16,980 nucleotides of DNA from JAJNPS01 sp031430315 (lineage in GTDB: Bacteria; Pseudomonadota; Alphaproteobacteria; Rhodobacterales; Rhodobacteraceae), in the NCBI GenBank assembly GCA_031430315.1, contig JANPBI010000047.1, forward strand, positions 1-16,980, read 5' to 3'. A model generated the notes under the pieces. The model was not told the DNA's origin and ran no database searches. It was given only the letters and a program-made list of their open reading frames with translations. The translations under genes were made by a program, and so were the position numbers. This document shows, in pieces, positions 1 to 8,287 of the stretch (the first letter of the stretch is position 1; each line of letters starts with the position of its first letter).

Positions 1-1111
1 GGCCCGAAACGTGGTACTTGCCGCCACTGTCATCCACGACATCGACGCCCATTTCGGAGAATCCGTTCACGATCTTCAGCGTGTCGCGTTCGTTTCCTGG
101 AATCGTTTTCGACGAGAACAGGAACATGTCCCCCTCTTTCATCTCGATCCCCAGGTATTTGCCCCGCGCGAGTTGCGCCGAGGCCGCCCGGCGTTCGCCC
201 TGGCTACCGGTGACCAGCAGCATCAGGTTGCGACGGGGGATTTCCAGCGCCTCTTCCGGTGTGATGGTGGGCGGAAAATCCTTCAGCACGCCGGTGTCCT
301 GCGCCACCTGAACCATGCGCTTCATTGCACGACCCAAAAGGCAAACCGACCGGTCCGCCTTGCGTCCGGCATCAGCTAGGGTTTTCACACGGGCGACGTT
401 GGAGGCAAAGGTCGTCGCCACCACCATCCCCGCGCTGGAGGCCACCAGCTCCGCAATGTTGTCCTTCAGCGTGCTTTCCGACCGGCCCGGCAGCGGCGAG
501 AACACGTTGGTTGAATCGCACATCAACGCCTTGATCGGTTTTTCCGCGGCAATCTCGGCAAAGCGGGCATCGTCCCAGCCCTCGCCCACAATAGGGGTCT
601 GGTCGATCTTGAAGTCGCCGGAATGCACAACCCGGCCCGCCGGGCTGTCGATCACCAAGGCTGCAGATTCCGGGATCGAATGGCTGACGGGAATGAACTG
701 TACCGAAAACGGCCCGGCGGTGATCGTCTCCGGCCGCGATGCGACCACGGTGATCGTGTCCGCTGGAAGGCCCGCCTCGGCGCATTTCAGACGCCCGATC
801 TCGGCGGTGAAACGCCGCGCATAGACCGGTTTTTTCAACTGCGGCCACAACAGAGCCAGCGCGCCGATGTGGTCCTCGTGCGCGTGAGTGATGAAGATCG
901 CCTCAAGCCGGTCGACACGCTCGATCAGCCAAGCCATATCGGCCATGATCAGATCAACGCCGGGCGTTGTATCCATGTCAGGGAACGTCACGCCCATATC
1001 GACCAGGATCAGCCGCTCCTTGTCCCTCGGGCCATAACCGTAGACATAGGCGTTCATTCCAATTTCGCCCGCCCCCCCAAGGGGCAGGTAGATCAGCCGG
1101 TTGTTATCCAT
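1..1111 (-). CDS. rnj: Ribonuclease J, N-terminal 370 residues (partial, cut by window edge)
   Basis: Metallo-beta-lactamase/beta-CASP ribonuclease. RNase J enzymes degrade and process RNA in the cytoplasm by 5'-to-3' exonuclease and endonuclease action. The reading frame is open from an ATG at 1111 to the window edge. The zinc-binding HAHEDH motif is at residues 76-81, with further metal-ligand candidates His144 (PVSHSIPES) and Asp166 (HSGDFKID). The beta-CASP part shows CDSTN at 198-202, TGSQGE at 301-306 and SSKTIPGNE at 333-341. The window ends inside the conserved HVSG(H) motif. Family members are about 550 residues, so roughly one third is missing. AAGGACG upstream of the ATG is a plausible ribosome binding site. 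It follows coaX by 42 nt and is probably co-transcribed with it. The truncation is the window boundary, not a mutation. Confidence 0.95.
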   Translation of the reverse strand, partial: MDNNRLIYLPLGGAGEIGMNAYVYGYGPRDKERLILVDMGVTFPDMDTTPGVDLIMADMAWLIERVDRLEAIFITHAHEDHIGALALLWPQLKKPVYARRFTAEIGRLKCAEAGLPADTITVVASRPETITAGPFSVQFIPVSHSIPESAALVIDSPAGRVVHSGDFKIDQTPIVGEGWDDARFAEIAAEKPIKALMCDSTNVFSPLPGRSESTLKDNIAELVASSAGMVVATTFASNVARVKTLADAGRKADRSVCLLGRAMKRMVQVAQDTGVLKDFPPTITPEEALEIPRRNLMLLVTGSQGERRAASAQLARGKYLGIEMKEGDMFLFSSKTIPGNERDTLKIVNGFSEMGVDVVDDSGGKYHVSG

Positions 1112-1153
1112 AGGTCGTCCTTCGTCTCATCTGCGAGGTTCGCCCCCCGCGGG

Positions 1154-1918
1154 CTATGCATTCAGGTCGTGGATCAGGACGAGACCGTGCATGGTCAGAT
1201 CGTCCTCGACCTTGTCAAAAATTCCTGTGCCCTGGTCGAAGAGGGACGCAAGCCCCCCCGTGGCGATCACCTTCATCGGGCGGGCGCGTTCTGCGCGGAT
1301 GCGCTGGACCAGCCCCTCGACCAGACCGACATAGCCCCAATACACACCCGACTGCATGCAGGCCACTGTATTCGTGCCGATCACGGATTGCGGTTTGGCA
1401 ACGTCGATATGCGGCAGTGCGGCGGCGGCCATGTGCAGCGCCTCGAGGCTCAGGTTCACACCGGGGGCGATGACGCCGCCGACATAAGCGCCATCGTCGT
1501 CCACGACATCGAAAGTGGTGGCGGTGCCGAAGTCCACAACGATCAGGTTGCCGCCATGCCGGTCATGCGCGCCGACCGTGTTGACCAGGCGGTCTGGGCC
1601 CACTGTCGTCCCCTGGTCCACCCGGGGGGGCACCGGCAGGCGACATTCCGGCTTGCCCACCACCAGCGGGCGGCAATCGAAATAGCGGTTGCAAAGGACC
1701 CGCAGGTTGAAGACGACGCGGGGCACGGTGGAGGATATGATGGCCGAGGTCACTTTCGCCTCGGTTCTGGTCAGCATCATCATCGACGACAGCCAGACGA
1801 AATACTCGTCAGCCGTGCGCTTGTGATCGGTGGCGATGCGCCAGGTGGCAAGGAACCGGGACCCATCCCAGATCGAAAACACGGTGTTGGTGTTGCCGCA
1901 GTCGATGGCCAAAAGCAT
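1154..1918 (-). CDS. coaX: Type III pantothenate kinase
   Basis: Phosphorylates pantothenate with ATP, the first step of coenzyme A synthesis, in the cytoplasm. The 254-residue protein has the usual family length and its ASKHA-type motifs: DCGNTN at residues 6-11 (phosphate loop), GPDR at 107-110 (substrate pocket), DFGTATTFD at 129-137 with the conserved acidic residue, GGVIAPG at 147-153, and TGGL at 220-223. The ATG start at 1918 is preceded by a good GGAGG site six bases upstream, which supports this start. It lies 66 nt after birA, and a 27-nt inverted repeat occupies that gap, so it may or may not share the nuo-birA transcript. Rnj follows 42 nt later. Type III enzymes are insensitive to CoA feedback and need a monovalent cation (family knowledge). 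Confidence 0.95.
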   Translation of the reverse strand: MLLAIDCGNTNTVFSIWDGSRFLATWRIATDHKRTADEYFVWLSSMMMLTRTEAKVTSAIISSTVPRVVFNLRVLCNRYFDCRPLVVGKPECRLPVPPRVDQGTTVGPDRLVNTVGAHDRHGGNLIVVDFGTATTFDVVDDDGAYVGGVIAPGVNLSLEALHMAAAALPHIDVAKPQSVIGTNTVACMQSGVYWGYVGLVEGLVQRIRAERARPMKVIATGGLASLFDQGTGIFDKVEDDLTMHGLVLIHDLNA

Positions 1919-1946
1919 GGCGATCCTCCGATCACTGTCCCAAGAA

Positions 1947-1973
1947 CTAAAATTCTTCGCCGAAGAACTTTAG
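1947..1973. repeat. 27-nt inverted repeat between birA and coaX
   Basis: The core TTCTTCG-G-CGAAGAA (minus strand) is a perfect 7+1+7 palindrome. It is extended on both sides to CTAAA...TTTAG with one non-Watson-Crick position, which can be a G-U pair in the minus-strand RNA. As RNA it would form an 11-bp stem with a 5-nt loop. No U-tract follows, so it is not a standard intrinsic terminator. It may be a partial terminator, an RNA-processing or stabilising hairpin, or a repressor operator for coaX. The repeat is plainly visible; its role is inference. Confidence 0.6.
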
Positions 1974-1984
1974 GTGCCCGCCTT

Positions 1985-2743
1985 TCAGAAAAACACGTCC
2001 GCCGCCGGGATCGACAGCCGGCCCTGCGCCGTGGACAGCACAAGATTGCCCGCCGGATCAATGGTGTCAAAGGTACCCTCATGCGTCTCGCGCATGGTAC
2101 GTGCGCGGATGCGTCCACCCAGCCGGGCGGCATGGATCAGCCATTCCACCCGGATCGGTGCAAACCCTTCGTTGCGCAGCACCGCTTCCCATCGGGCCAT
2201 GGCTGGGGCCAGACGGTCCAGCATTGCGGCTGGTTCCACGCGCAGACCTGTGGCCGCAAGGACAGACGTCGCCGACACCGCACCAGGTTCCAAATCCTCG
2301 GGCGATGGTGCGGCGATCAGGTTCACTCCGAACCCTACCGCCAGGTGCGCAGTGCCATCCTTTTGCCCGCTGCTTTCCAGCAAGATCCCCGCCACCTTGG
2401 CCCCGTTCAGCAACACATCGTTCGGCCATTTCAGGGTCAAAGTCTCTGGGAGGCGGGTCAGCGCTGCCAAAGCTTCGCGCAGCGCAAGGGCCGCGACAAA
2501 CGATCGCAGCGCGATGACCGCAGGCGGTTCCGCCAGTCGCATCACCAGCGTCCCGTGAAAGTTGCCGGGCGGCGAGGACCAGACCCTGGAGCGCCTGCCC
2601 CGCCCCGCCGTCTGTTCGCGCGCTACAAACCAATGCGGGCCGATCATCCCTGTAGCCATGCGCAAGGCATGGGCGTTGGTGCTGTCCACCGTGTCCAGCA
2701 AATGCCGGCCAAAGCCCACCGGCCAGGTCGGCTTATCCGACAA
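1985..2743 (-). CDS. birA: Biotin--[acetyl-CoA-carboxylase] ligase (monofunctional)
   Basis: Makes biotinyl-5'-AMP and transfers biotin to the biotin carboxyl carrier domain of carboxylases in the cytoplasm. The 252-residue protein has STN at 21-23, the adenylate loop GRGRRSR at 48-54, KWPND at 105-109, the active-site region around Lys116 (NGAKVAGILLE), GFGVNL at 137-142, and a C-terminal SH3-like domain. There is no N-terminal helix-turn-helix, so unlike E. coli BirA it should not act as a repressor. The only reasonable start is TTG at 2743, because no ATG or GTG lies between the upstream region and the catalytic motifs. This start overlaps the end of nuoN by 11 nt, which suggests translational coupling. 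I recall a birA homologue just after the last nuo gene in Paracoccus denitrificans as well, unverified here. Confidence 0.94.
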   Translation of the reverse strand: MSDKPTWPVGFGRHLLDTVDSTNAHALRMATGMIGPHWFVAREQTAGRGRRSRVWSSPPGNFHGTLVMRLAEPPAVIALRSFVAALALREALAALTRLPETLTLKWPNDVLLNGAKVAGILLESSGQKDGTAHLAVGFGVNLIAAPSPEDLEPGAVSATSVLAATGLRVEPAAMLDRLAPAMARWEAVLRNEGFAPIRVEWLIHAARLGGRIRARTMRETHEGTFDTIDPAGNLVLSTAQGRLSIPAADVFF

Positions 2744-4172
2744 GGGCTTCGGCGGCGGTTGCGGCCAGCGCCTCGATCCCGAAAAGGTTCACGATCCCGG
2801 CCAGCATGATCACCGCGCAGACCACCATCGCAACCCACTGTACCGGGGCCATGCGGCTGTCAACGCCGTCGCCCTCGGCCCCGAAATACATCAGGTAGAC
2901 GATGCGCAGGTAATAGAACGCGCCAATGACCGAGGCGACGGCCCCAGCGATCGCAAGCCAGGTCATGTTTGCGTCGACGGCGGCCTGCAGGACATAGAAC
3001 TTCCCGAAGAACCCGACCATCGGCGGCACGCCCGCCAGGCTGAACAATAGGACCAGCAGCGCCAGCGCCTTCATCGGTTCGGTCTTCGAAAACATGTTCA
3101 GGCTGGCGATGTCGGTCACCGGGCGACCATCACGCTCCATCGACAGGATGAACGCGAAGGTGCCGATGTTCATCGTCACATAGATCGCCATGTAGACAAG
3201 CATCGCCTGCACGCCGCCAACGGTTCCGGCAGCAAGCCCAATCAACGCGTAGCCCATATGCGCGATCGACGAATAGGCCATCAGGCGTTTCAGGTCCTTC
3301 TGGCCGATGGCAGCGACGGCCCCGAGGAACATCGACACCACCGCCAGTGCGGCCAGCACCTGCCCCCAATCACCGGGAATCGCGCCGAACGCATCCCAGG
3401 TCAGCCGCGCGATCAGCGCCATCGCGGCGACCTTGGGGGCGGTGGCAAAGAACATCGTGATGGGGGTGGGCGAGCCTTCGTAGACGTCGGGCGTCCACAT
3501 GTGGAACGGGGCGGCGGAGACCTTGAACGCCAGACCGGCCAGCATAAAGACAAGGCCGAGCAGGAGGCCCAGCGGGACCTCTTCGCCGAGAGTCGACAGG
3601 ATTCCGGAGAACAGCGTCGTGCCCGCATAGCCATAGACCAGCGACGCCCCGTACAGCAGCAGCCCCGAGGACAGCGCGCCGAGGACGAAGTACTTCAGCC
3701 CGGCTTCGGAGGATTTCGCACTGTCACGGCGCAAGGACGCGACGACGTACAAGGCCAGCGATTGCAGTTCCAACCCCATATACAGCGACATCAGGTCCCC
3801 GGATGAGACCATCATCATCATACCCAGTACCGCCAGGGTCACGAGGACGGGATATTCGAACCGCAGCAGGTCACGCCGCTGCATATAGTCCTGACCCACC
3901 AGAAGCACCGCCGCCGCCGACAAGAGGATTGTGATCTTGGCGAAGCGCGAGAACGCGTCGTCGATGAACATGCCGCCAAAGGCTGCGTTCGAACCCTGCC
4001 CGTTCAGCCCGATCCAAATCGCCATCGCTACGAACAGCGCAGCCGTCAAGCGCAGGATCAGCCCGGCCACCTTGTCCTTGGTCGTGTAGACCCCGAACAT
4101 CAGCGCGGCCATGGCAAAGATCGCCAGCACCATTTCCGGCAGGACGATGGAGAAATCGGTGGACAGCATCAT
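2733..4172 (-). CDS. nuoN: NADH-quinone oxidoreductase subunit N
   Basis: Antiporter-like proton-pumping subunit of complex I, in the inner membrane between NuoK and NuoM (ND2 homologue). The 479-residue protein is hydrophobic with about 14 membrane segments. It has the family acidic residue Glu135 in YMGLELQSLALY, Lys217 (AFKVSAAPFHMWTPDVYEG), Lys247 (TAPKVAA) and Lys391 (GFFGKFYVL), the residues thought to form the proton path. The nuoM stop lies 6 nt upstream. Two ATGs stand side by side, at 4172 and 4169. GAGGAA sits too close to the first and at a better distance from the second, so the true start may be 4169. Its end overlaps birA. Confidence 0.97.
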   Translation of the reverse strand: MMLSTDFSIVLPEMVLAIFAMAALMFGVYTTKDKVAGLILRLTAALFVAMAIWIGLNGQGSNAAFGGMFIDDAFSRFAKITILLSAAAVLLVGQDYMQRRDLLRFEYPVLVTLAVLGMMMMVSSGDLMSLYMGLELQSLALYVVASLRRDSAKSSEAGLKYFVLGALSSGLLLYGASLVYGYAGTTLFSGILSTLGEEVPLGLLLGLVFMLAGLAFKVSAAPFHMWTPDVYEGSPTPITMFFATAPKVAAMALIARLTWDAFGAIPGDWGQVLAALAVVSMFLGAVAAIGQKDLKRLMAYSSIAHMGYALIGLAAGTVGGVQAMLVYMAIYVTMNIGTFAFILSMERDGRPVTDIASLNMFSKTEPMKALALLVLLFSLAGVPPMVGFFGKFYVLQAAVDANMTWLAIAGAVASVIGAFYYLRIVYLMYFGAEGDGVDSRMAPVQWVAMVVCAVIMLAGIVNLFGIEALAATAAEALVG

Positions 4173-4178
4173 CGTTCC

Positions 4179-5735
4179 TCAGTTCTGGGCCACGTCCTCG
4201 CCCGGAACGGGCAAGGCGGCATGGTAGTCGGCCACAAGGGCAGCCACCGACGGGCCGATCTTGTCGGTCACCAGCGACGGATAGATACCCAGGATCAGCG
4301 TCATAGCAATCAGGGGCGCAAAGATCGCCTTTTCCCGGCCCGTCATGTCGGTAATGGATTTCAGCGCCTCTTTGACCAGCGCACCGAAGACAACACGGCG
4401 GTAAAGCCACAGCGCATAGGCTGCCGACAGGATCACGCCTGACGTCGCCACGGCAGCAACCCAAGTATTGACCTGGAAGATGCCCATCAGCGTCAGGAAC
4501 TCGCCGATGAAACCGCTGGTCCCCGGCAGGCCGACATTCGCCATGGTGAAGAACATGAAGACCAGCGCATAGGCGGGCATCCGGTTCACCAGACCGCCGT
4601 AAGCCTCGATCTCGCGCGTGTGCATCCGGTCGTAGATCACGCCCACCAACAAGAACAGCGCTCCGGAGATGAAGCCGTGGCTGATCATCTGAAAGATCGC
4701 GCCATCGACGCCCTGCTGGTTCACTGCAAAGATGCCCATGGTGACAAAGCCCATATGCGCCACCGACGAATAGGCAATCAGCTTTTTCATGTCGGTCTGC
4801 ACCAGGGCCACAAGGCTGGTATAGACAATCGCAATCGCGCTCATCCACAAGACCAGCGGCCCCATCACGTCCGACCCGACCGGGAACATCGGAATGCTGA
4901 ACCGCAAAAAGCCGTAGCCGCCCATCTTCAAGAGGATCGCCGCCAGCACGACCGACCCCGCCGTCGGCGCCTGCACGTGGGCATCCGGCAGCCAGGTATG
5001 CACCGGCCACATCGGCATCTTGACGGCAAAGCTGGCGAAGAAGGCGAGGAACAGCATTGTCTGCAAGCCACCTGGAACGGTGATCCCAAGGATCGAGAAC
5101 GTCTCGCTGGCAAAGGTGAAGTCGAGCAGCGAGGTGGTCCCTTCGGGACAGGCGCCGATGCAGGTGGTGCCCGCCGCATGATACATCGCGATCATTGCGA
5201 CCAGCATCAGGACCGAACCGAGGAAGGTATAGAGAAAGAACTTGAAGGCCGCGTAGATCCGTTCCTTGCCGCCCCAGATGCCGATGATCAGGAACATCGG
5301 GATCAGGCCAGCCTCAAAGAAAAGATAGAAGAGCACCAGATCAAGTGCGCAGAACACGCCCAGCATCAGCGTTTCCAGCACCAGGAACGCGACCATGTAT
5401 TCCTTGACGCGTGTCTGCACGTCCCAGCACGACCAGATCGTCAGCGGCATCAGGAACGTCGTCAACAGCACGAACAGCACCGAAATGCCGTCTATGCCCA
5501 TGCGATAGGACAGGCCGAGGATCCAGCTCCGCTCCTCTACCAGCTGAAAGCCGGTATTGGCGGGGTCGAACTCGACCAGGATGAACAGCGACATGATGAA
5601 GGTCGCGGTGGTCGCGAATAGGGCCAGCCGCTTGGCGTTCATCCGTGCCGCCGCGTCGTCGCCCCGCAGGAACAAGGCCAGCACAGCCGCCGCAACCAGC
5701 GGCAGGAAGGTGATCATGGAAAGAAGGTTGCTCAT
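4179..5735 (-). CDS. nuoM: NADH-quinone oxidoreductase subunit M
   Basis: Antiporter-like proton-pumping subunit of the complex I membrane arm (ND4 homologue), placed between NuoN and NuoL. The 518-residue polytopic protein carries the essential Glu141 in FYLFFEAGLIPMF, Lys239 in FAVKMPMWPVHTWLPDAH, Lys270 (LLKMGGYG), Lys317/Lys318 near the TDMKKLIAYSSVAHMG segment, and Glu412 (GFIGEFL), all in the expected order. The ATG at 5735 follows the nuoL stop by 9 nt, and AAGGACGG overlapping that stop serves as ribosome binding site. A short segment near residues 186-215 has two cysteines (Cys192, Cys196) in a loop between helices, an uncommon detail of unknown meaning. Length and motifs show an intact gene. 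Confidence 0.98.
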   Translation of the reverse strand: MSNLLSMITFLPLVAAAVLALFLRGDDAAARMNAKRLALFATTATFIMSLFILVEFDPANTGFQLVEERSWILGLSYRMGIDGISVLFVLLTTFLMPLTIWSCWDVQTRVKEYMVAFLVLETLMLGVFCALDLVLFYLFFEAGLIPMFLIIGIWGGKERIYAAFKFFLYTFLGSVLMLVAMIAMYHAAGTTCIGACPEGTTSLLDFTFASETFSILGITVPGGLQTMLFLAFFASFAVKMPMWPVHTWLPDAHVQAPTAGSVVLAAILLKMGGYGFLRFSIPMFPVGSDVMGPLVLWMSAIAIVYTSLVALVQTDMKKLIAYSSVAHMGFVTMGIFAVNQQGVDGAIFQMISHGFISGALFLLVGVIYDRMHTREIEAYGGLVNRMPAYALVFMFFTMANVGLPGTSGFIGEFLTLMGIFQVNTWVAAVATSGVILSAAYALWLYRRVVFGALVKEALKSITDMTGREKAIFAPLIAMTLILGIYPSLVTDKIGPSVAALVADYHAALPVPGEDVAQN

Positions 5736-5744
5736 GATCCGTCC

Positions 5745-7976
5745 TTAATGCGCGACAAACAGCGTCATCCAAGTGACGAGGACAACAATCCCCAGCACCA
5801 TCGCGAACGCGTAGTGAAAGATGTAGCCAGACTGCGCCCGACCAGCGAGCCGGGTGAAGAACGGGATGATCCCAAGCGCAACACCGTTCAAAGAGCCGTC
5901 GATGACATCGCCGTCTCCACGTTTCCACAGCATGTGACCCAGCCATTTCGCGGGGCGGACAATGAGGAAATCGTAGATCTCGTCAAAGTACCACTTGTTG
6001 AGCAGGAACAGGTAAAGCGGGCGCTGCTGTGCGGCCAGACGTCCCGGCAGGCTGGGGTCGCGAATGTAGAACATCCAGGCGGTGAAGAACCCGATCAGCA
6101 TCGCGACAAAGGGCGAGAGCTTGACCCAGGTCGGCACCTCGTGCGCCTCGTGGATCACGTGGTTGTCCGTGGCCATGTAGATTGCGCCTTGCGGAGCGGT
6201 GCCGGTGACGGTGATCGCTCCTGTGGCAACCGCAGTTGCGGCGGGCGCGTCCGAATGGCCCTCTGCCATCGGGACGGCCTCGGTCGTGGCAACTGCGATG
6301 CTCTCGGCGGGTGCGGCTTCGGTCGCGGCTGTGCCTTCGGCAGGGGCTGCTTCGGTGCTGGCTGCCGCATCGGCATGACCCTCGGCCTTTGCCGCGTCGC
6401 CATGCGCCTCACCTTCGGCATACGCGGCCTCCGGCTCCATGCCGAACCAGTCGCGGACCTTGTCGACTTCGCCAAAGAACACGCTGTACCAGATCATCCC
6501 CGAGAAGGCGGCACCCAGCGCCAGCATGCCCAGGGGCACCAGCATCGTCATCGGGCTTTCATGCGGCTCGTGCGCGTGGTCGTCGCGGCCATGGTGCCCG
6601 TGCGCCGGGGCGCGGCTTTCGCCGTAGAACGTCATGAACATCAGCCGCCAGCTATAGAAACTGGTGAAGCATGCCGCCACGACCAACAACGGGAAGGCAA
6701 AGGACGACCCTACATAGGCGCTCTCGATCACTGCGTCCTTCGACAGGAACCCGGCGAACCCGTAATGCGTCAAGGGAATGCCGACCCCGGTGATGGCAAG
6801 GGTGCCGATCATCATCGCCCAGAAGGTCAGCGGGATCTTTTTCCTGAGGCCCCCGTAGTTGCGCATGTCCTGTTCATGGTGCGTCGCGGTGATCACCGAC
6901 CCTGCACCAAGGAACAGCATCGCCTTGAAAAACGCGTGGGTGAAAAGGTGGAACATCGCCACCGAATAAACCCCGCAGCCCGCCGCCACGAACATGTAGC
7001 CCAACTGCGAACATGTCGAATAGGCGATCACGCGCTTGATGTCGTTCTGCACCAGACCGACCGTGGCCGCAAAGAACGCGGTCGCAGCACCCACCACCAC
7101 GATCATCGTCTTGGCGTCGGGCGCGTATTCATAAAGCGGCGACATCCGGCAGACGAGGAACACCCCCGCCGTCACCATGGTCGCGGCATGGATCAGCGCG
7201 GATACCGGGGTCGGGCCTTCCATCGCGTCGGGCAGCCAGGTGTGCAGGAACAACTGCGCCGATTTGCCCATCGCGCCGATGAACAGCAGCACACCCACCA
7301 GATTGGCGGCATTCCAGTCGGTCCAGAGGAAGCTGAGATTCGTTTCCGCGAGCACCGGGGCGGCGGCAAAGATGTCATCCAGACGGACCGAGTCCACAAG
7401 GAAGAACAGCGCGAAAATCCCCAACGCAAACCCGAAGTCGCCCACCCGGTTGACGACAAACGCCTTGATCGCAGCGGCGTTGGCGGTCGGCTTGCGGTAG
7501 TAGAATCCGATCAGCAGGTAGGAGGCGACGCCCACCCCTTCCCAGCCAAAGAACATCTGCACCAGGTTGTCGGACGTCACCAGCATCAACATGGCAAAGG
7601 TAAAGAACGAGAGATACGCAAAGAACCGGGCGCGGTAGGGTTCATTGTCGCCCCAGTTTTCGTCATGCGCCATATAGCCGAAGCTGTAGAGGTGGACCAA
7701 AGCAGAGACGGTGTTCACCACCACCAGCATGATCGCCGTCAGCCGGTCGAGGCGGATCGCCCAGTCGGCACCAAGGCTGCCGGATTCGATCCAGCGCATC
7801 AGCACGATCTGTTGGGTGTCGCCCTCAAACGTCAGGAAGATGTACCAGCTGAGAATCGCGGCCAGAAACAACAGCGACGTGGCGATGATCTGGCCCGCGC
7901 GCTCGCCGATCAGCCGCCAGCCGAACCCGCAGATCAGCGCCCCGATCAGTGGGGCAAAGAGGATGATCGTCGCCAT
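5745..7976 (-). CDS. nuoL: NADH-quinone oxidoreductase subunit L, with Ala/Glu/His-rich insert
   Basis: Distal proton-pumping subunit of complex I (ND5 homologue), with a lateral helix running along the membrane arm. Residues 1-450 show the antiporter core: Glu146 (GWEGVGVASYLLIGF), Lys238 (GAMGKSAQLFLHTWLPDAMEG), the NDIKRVIAYSTCSQLGYM segment (311-328) and Lys413 (FLSKDAVIE). A His-rich loop (HGHHGRDDHAHEPHE) lies at 459-473. Residues about 512-600 are a low-complexity Ala/Glu/Gly/Thr/His stretch with TEAAPAE-like repeats, followed by a transmembrane helix at about 618-637. The lateral-helix region (about 650-680) and a last membrane helix close the protein. At 743 residues it is about 130 longer than E. 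coli NuoL (613), mostly because of this insert. The ATG at 7976 is 4 nt after the nuoK stop. The frame is open throughout, so the insert is genuine coding sequence. Confidence 0.97.
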   Translation of the reverse strand: MATIILFAPLIGALICGFGWRLIGERAGQIIATSLLFLAAILSWYIFLTFEGDTQQIVLMRWIESGSLGADWAIRLDRLTAIMLVVVNTVSALVHLYSFGYMAHDENWGDNEPYRARFFAYLSFFTFAMLMLVTSDNLVQMFFGWEGVGVASYLLIGFYYRKPTANAAAIKAFVVNRVGDFGFALGIFALFFLVDSVRLDDIFAAAPVLAETNLSFLWTDWNAANLVGVLLFIGAMGKSAQLFLHTWLPDAMEGPTPVSALIHAATMVTAGVFLVCRMSPLYEYAPDAKTMIVVVGAATAFFAATVGLVQNDIKRVIAYSTCSQLGYMFVAAGCGVYSVAMFHLFTHAFFKAMLFLGAGSVITATHHEQDMRNYGGLRKKIPLTFWAMMIGTLAITGVGIPLTHYGFAGFLSKDAVIESAYVGSSFAFPLLVVAACFTSFYSWRLMFMTFYGESRAPAHGHHGRDDHAHEPHESPMTMLVPLGMLALGAAFSGMIWYSVFFGEVDKVRDWFGMEPEAAYAEGEAHGDAAKAEGHADAAASTEAAPAEGTAATEAAPAESIAVATTEAVPMAEGHSDAPAATAVATGAITVTGTAPQGAIYMATDNHVIHEAHEVPTWVKLSPFVAMLIGFFTAWMFYIRDPSLPGRLAAQQRPLYLFLLNKWYFDEIYDFLIVRPAKWLGHMLWKRGDGDVIDGSLNGVALGIIPFFTRLAGRAQSGYIFHYAFAMVLGIVVLVTWMTLFVAH
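6261..6356 (-). repeat. Degenerate TEAAPAE-type repeats inside the nuoL insert
   Basis: Within NuoL residues 541-572 the unit TEAAPAE occurs at 541-547 and 552-558, with a degenerate third copy TEAVPMAE at 565-572. The copies are about 11-13 residues apart. The surrounding insert (residues 512-600) is of the same Ala/Glu-rich character. It probably arose by slippage or unequal duplication and likely forms a flexible soluble loop between two membrane helices. Confidence 0.6.
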
Positions 7977-7980
7977 AGGT

Positions 7981-8286
7981 TCAGCCCTTCATCACGTTGA
8001 CGTCTTCGACGTCGATCGTCCCGCGGTTCCTAAAGAACACCACCAGGATCGCCAGACCAATCGCCGCCTCCGCCGCCGCGACGGTCAGCACGAACATAGT
8101 GAAGACCTGACCCACGAGGTCGCCCGAGAAGGACGAAAACGCCACGAGGTTGATGTTGACCGCGAGCAGCATCAACTCGATCGACATCAGGATGACGATC
8201 ACGTTCTTGCGGTTGAGGAAGATGCCAAAGATGCCGATGACGAACAAAGCCGCCGCGACGCTGAGGTAATGTTCCAGTCCGATCAT
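7981..8286 (-). CDS. nuoK: NADH-quinone oxidoreductase subunit K
   Basis: Small membrane subunit of complex I (ND4L homologue) with three transmembrane helices, next to NuoJ and NuoN in the proton path. The 101-residue protein has the usual length. Its two key membrane glutamates are present: Glu37 in LMSIELMLLAVNINLV and Glu73 in TVAAAEAAIGLAI, matching Glu36 and Glu72 of E. coli. The ATG at 8286 is separated by only 1 nt from the stop of the preceding small exported gene, and nuoL starts 4 nt after its stop, so the three are almost certainly translated from one message. Confidence 0.97.
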   Translation of the reverse strand: MIGLEHYLSVAAALFVIGIFGIFLNRKNVIVILMSIELMLLAVNINLVAFSSFSGDLVGQVFTMFVLTVAAAEAAIGLAILVVFFRNRGTIDVEDVNVMKG

Positions 8287-8287
8287 C

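Noticed and set aside
1944..1968. Possible LexA (SOS) box with GAAC repeats upstream of coaX
   Set aside because: Two GAAC words are present but 17 nt apart, not the 7 nt of the alphaproteobacterial LexA site.
1947..1973. Intrinsic terminator after birA
   Set aside because: The stem is good but it is not followed by a run of U on the minus strand, so I report it only as an inverted repeat.
623..2809. 728-codon open frame on the plus strand
   Set aside because: It runs antisense through rnj, coaX and birA, all of which have clear motifs; no domain is seen in its translation.
3871..5010. 379-codon minus-strand frame overlapping nuoM and nuoN
   Set aside because: Out-of-frame shadow of two certain genes, rich in Arg/Gly/Cys without any membrane or enzyme pattern.
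5748..8000. 750-codon open frame on the plus strand
   Set aside because: It is exactly antisense to nuoL, has an unnatural Arg/His/Gln-rich composition and no recognisable domain; it is a by-product of GC-rich codon use on the other strand.
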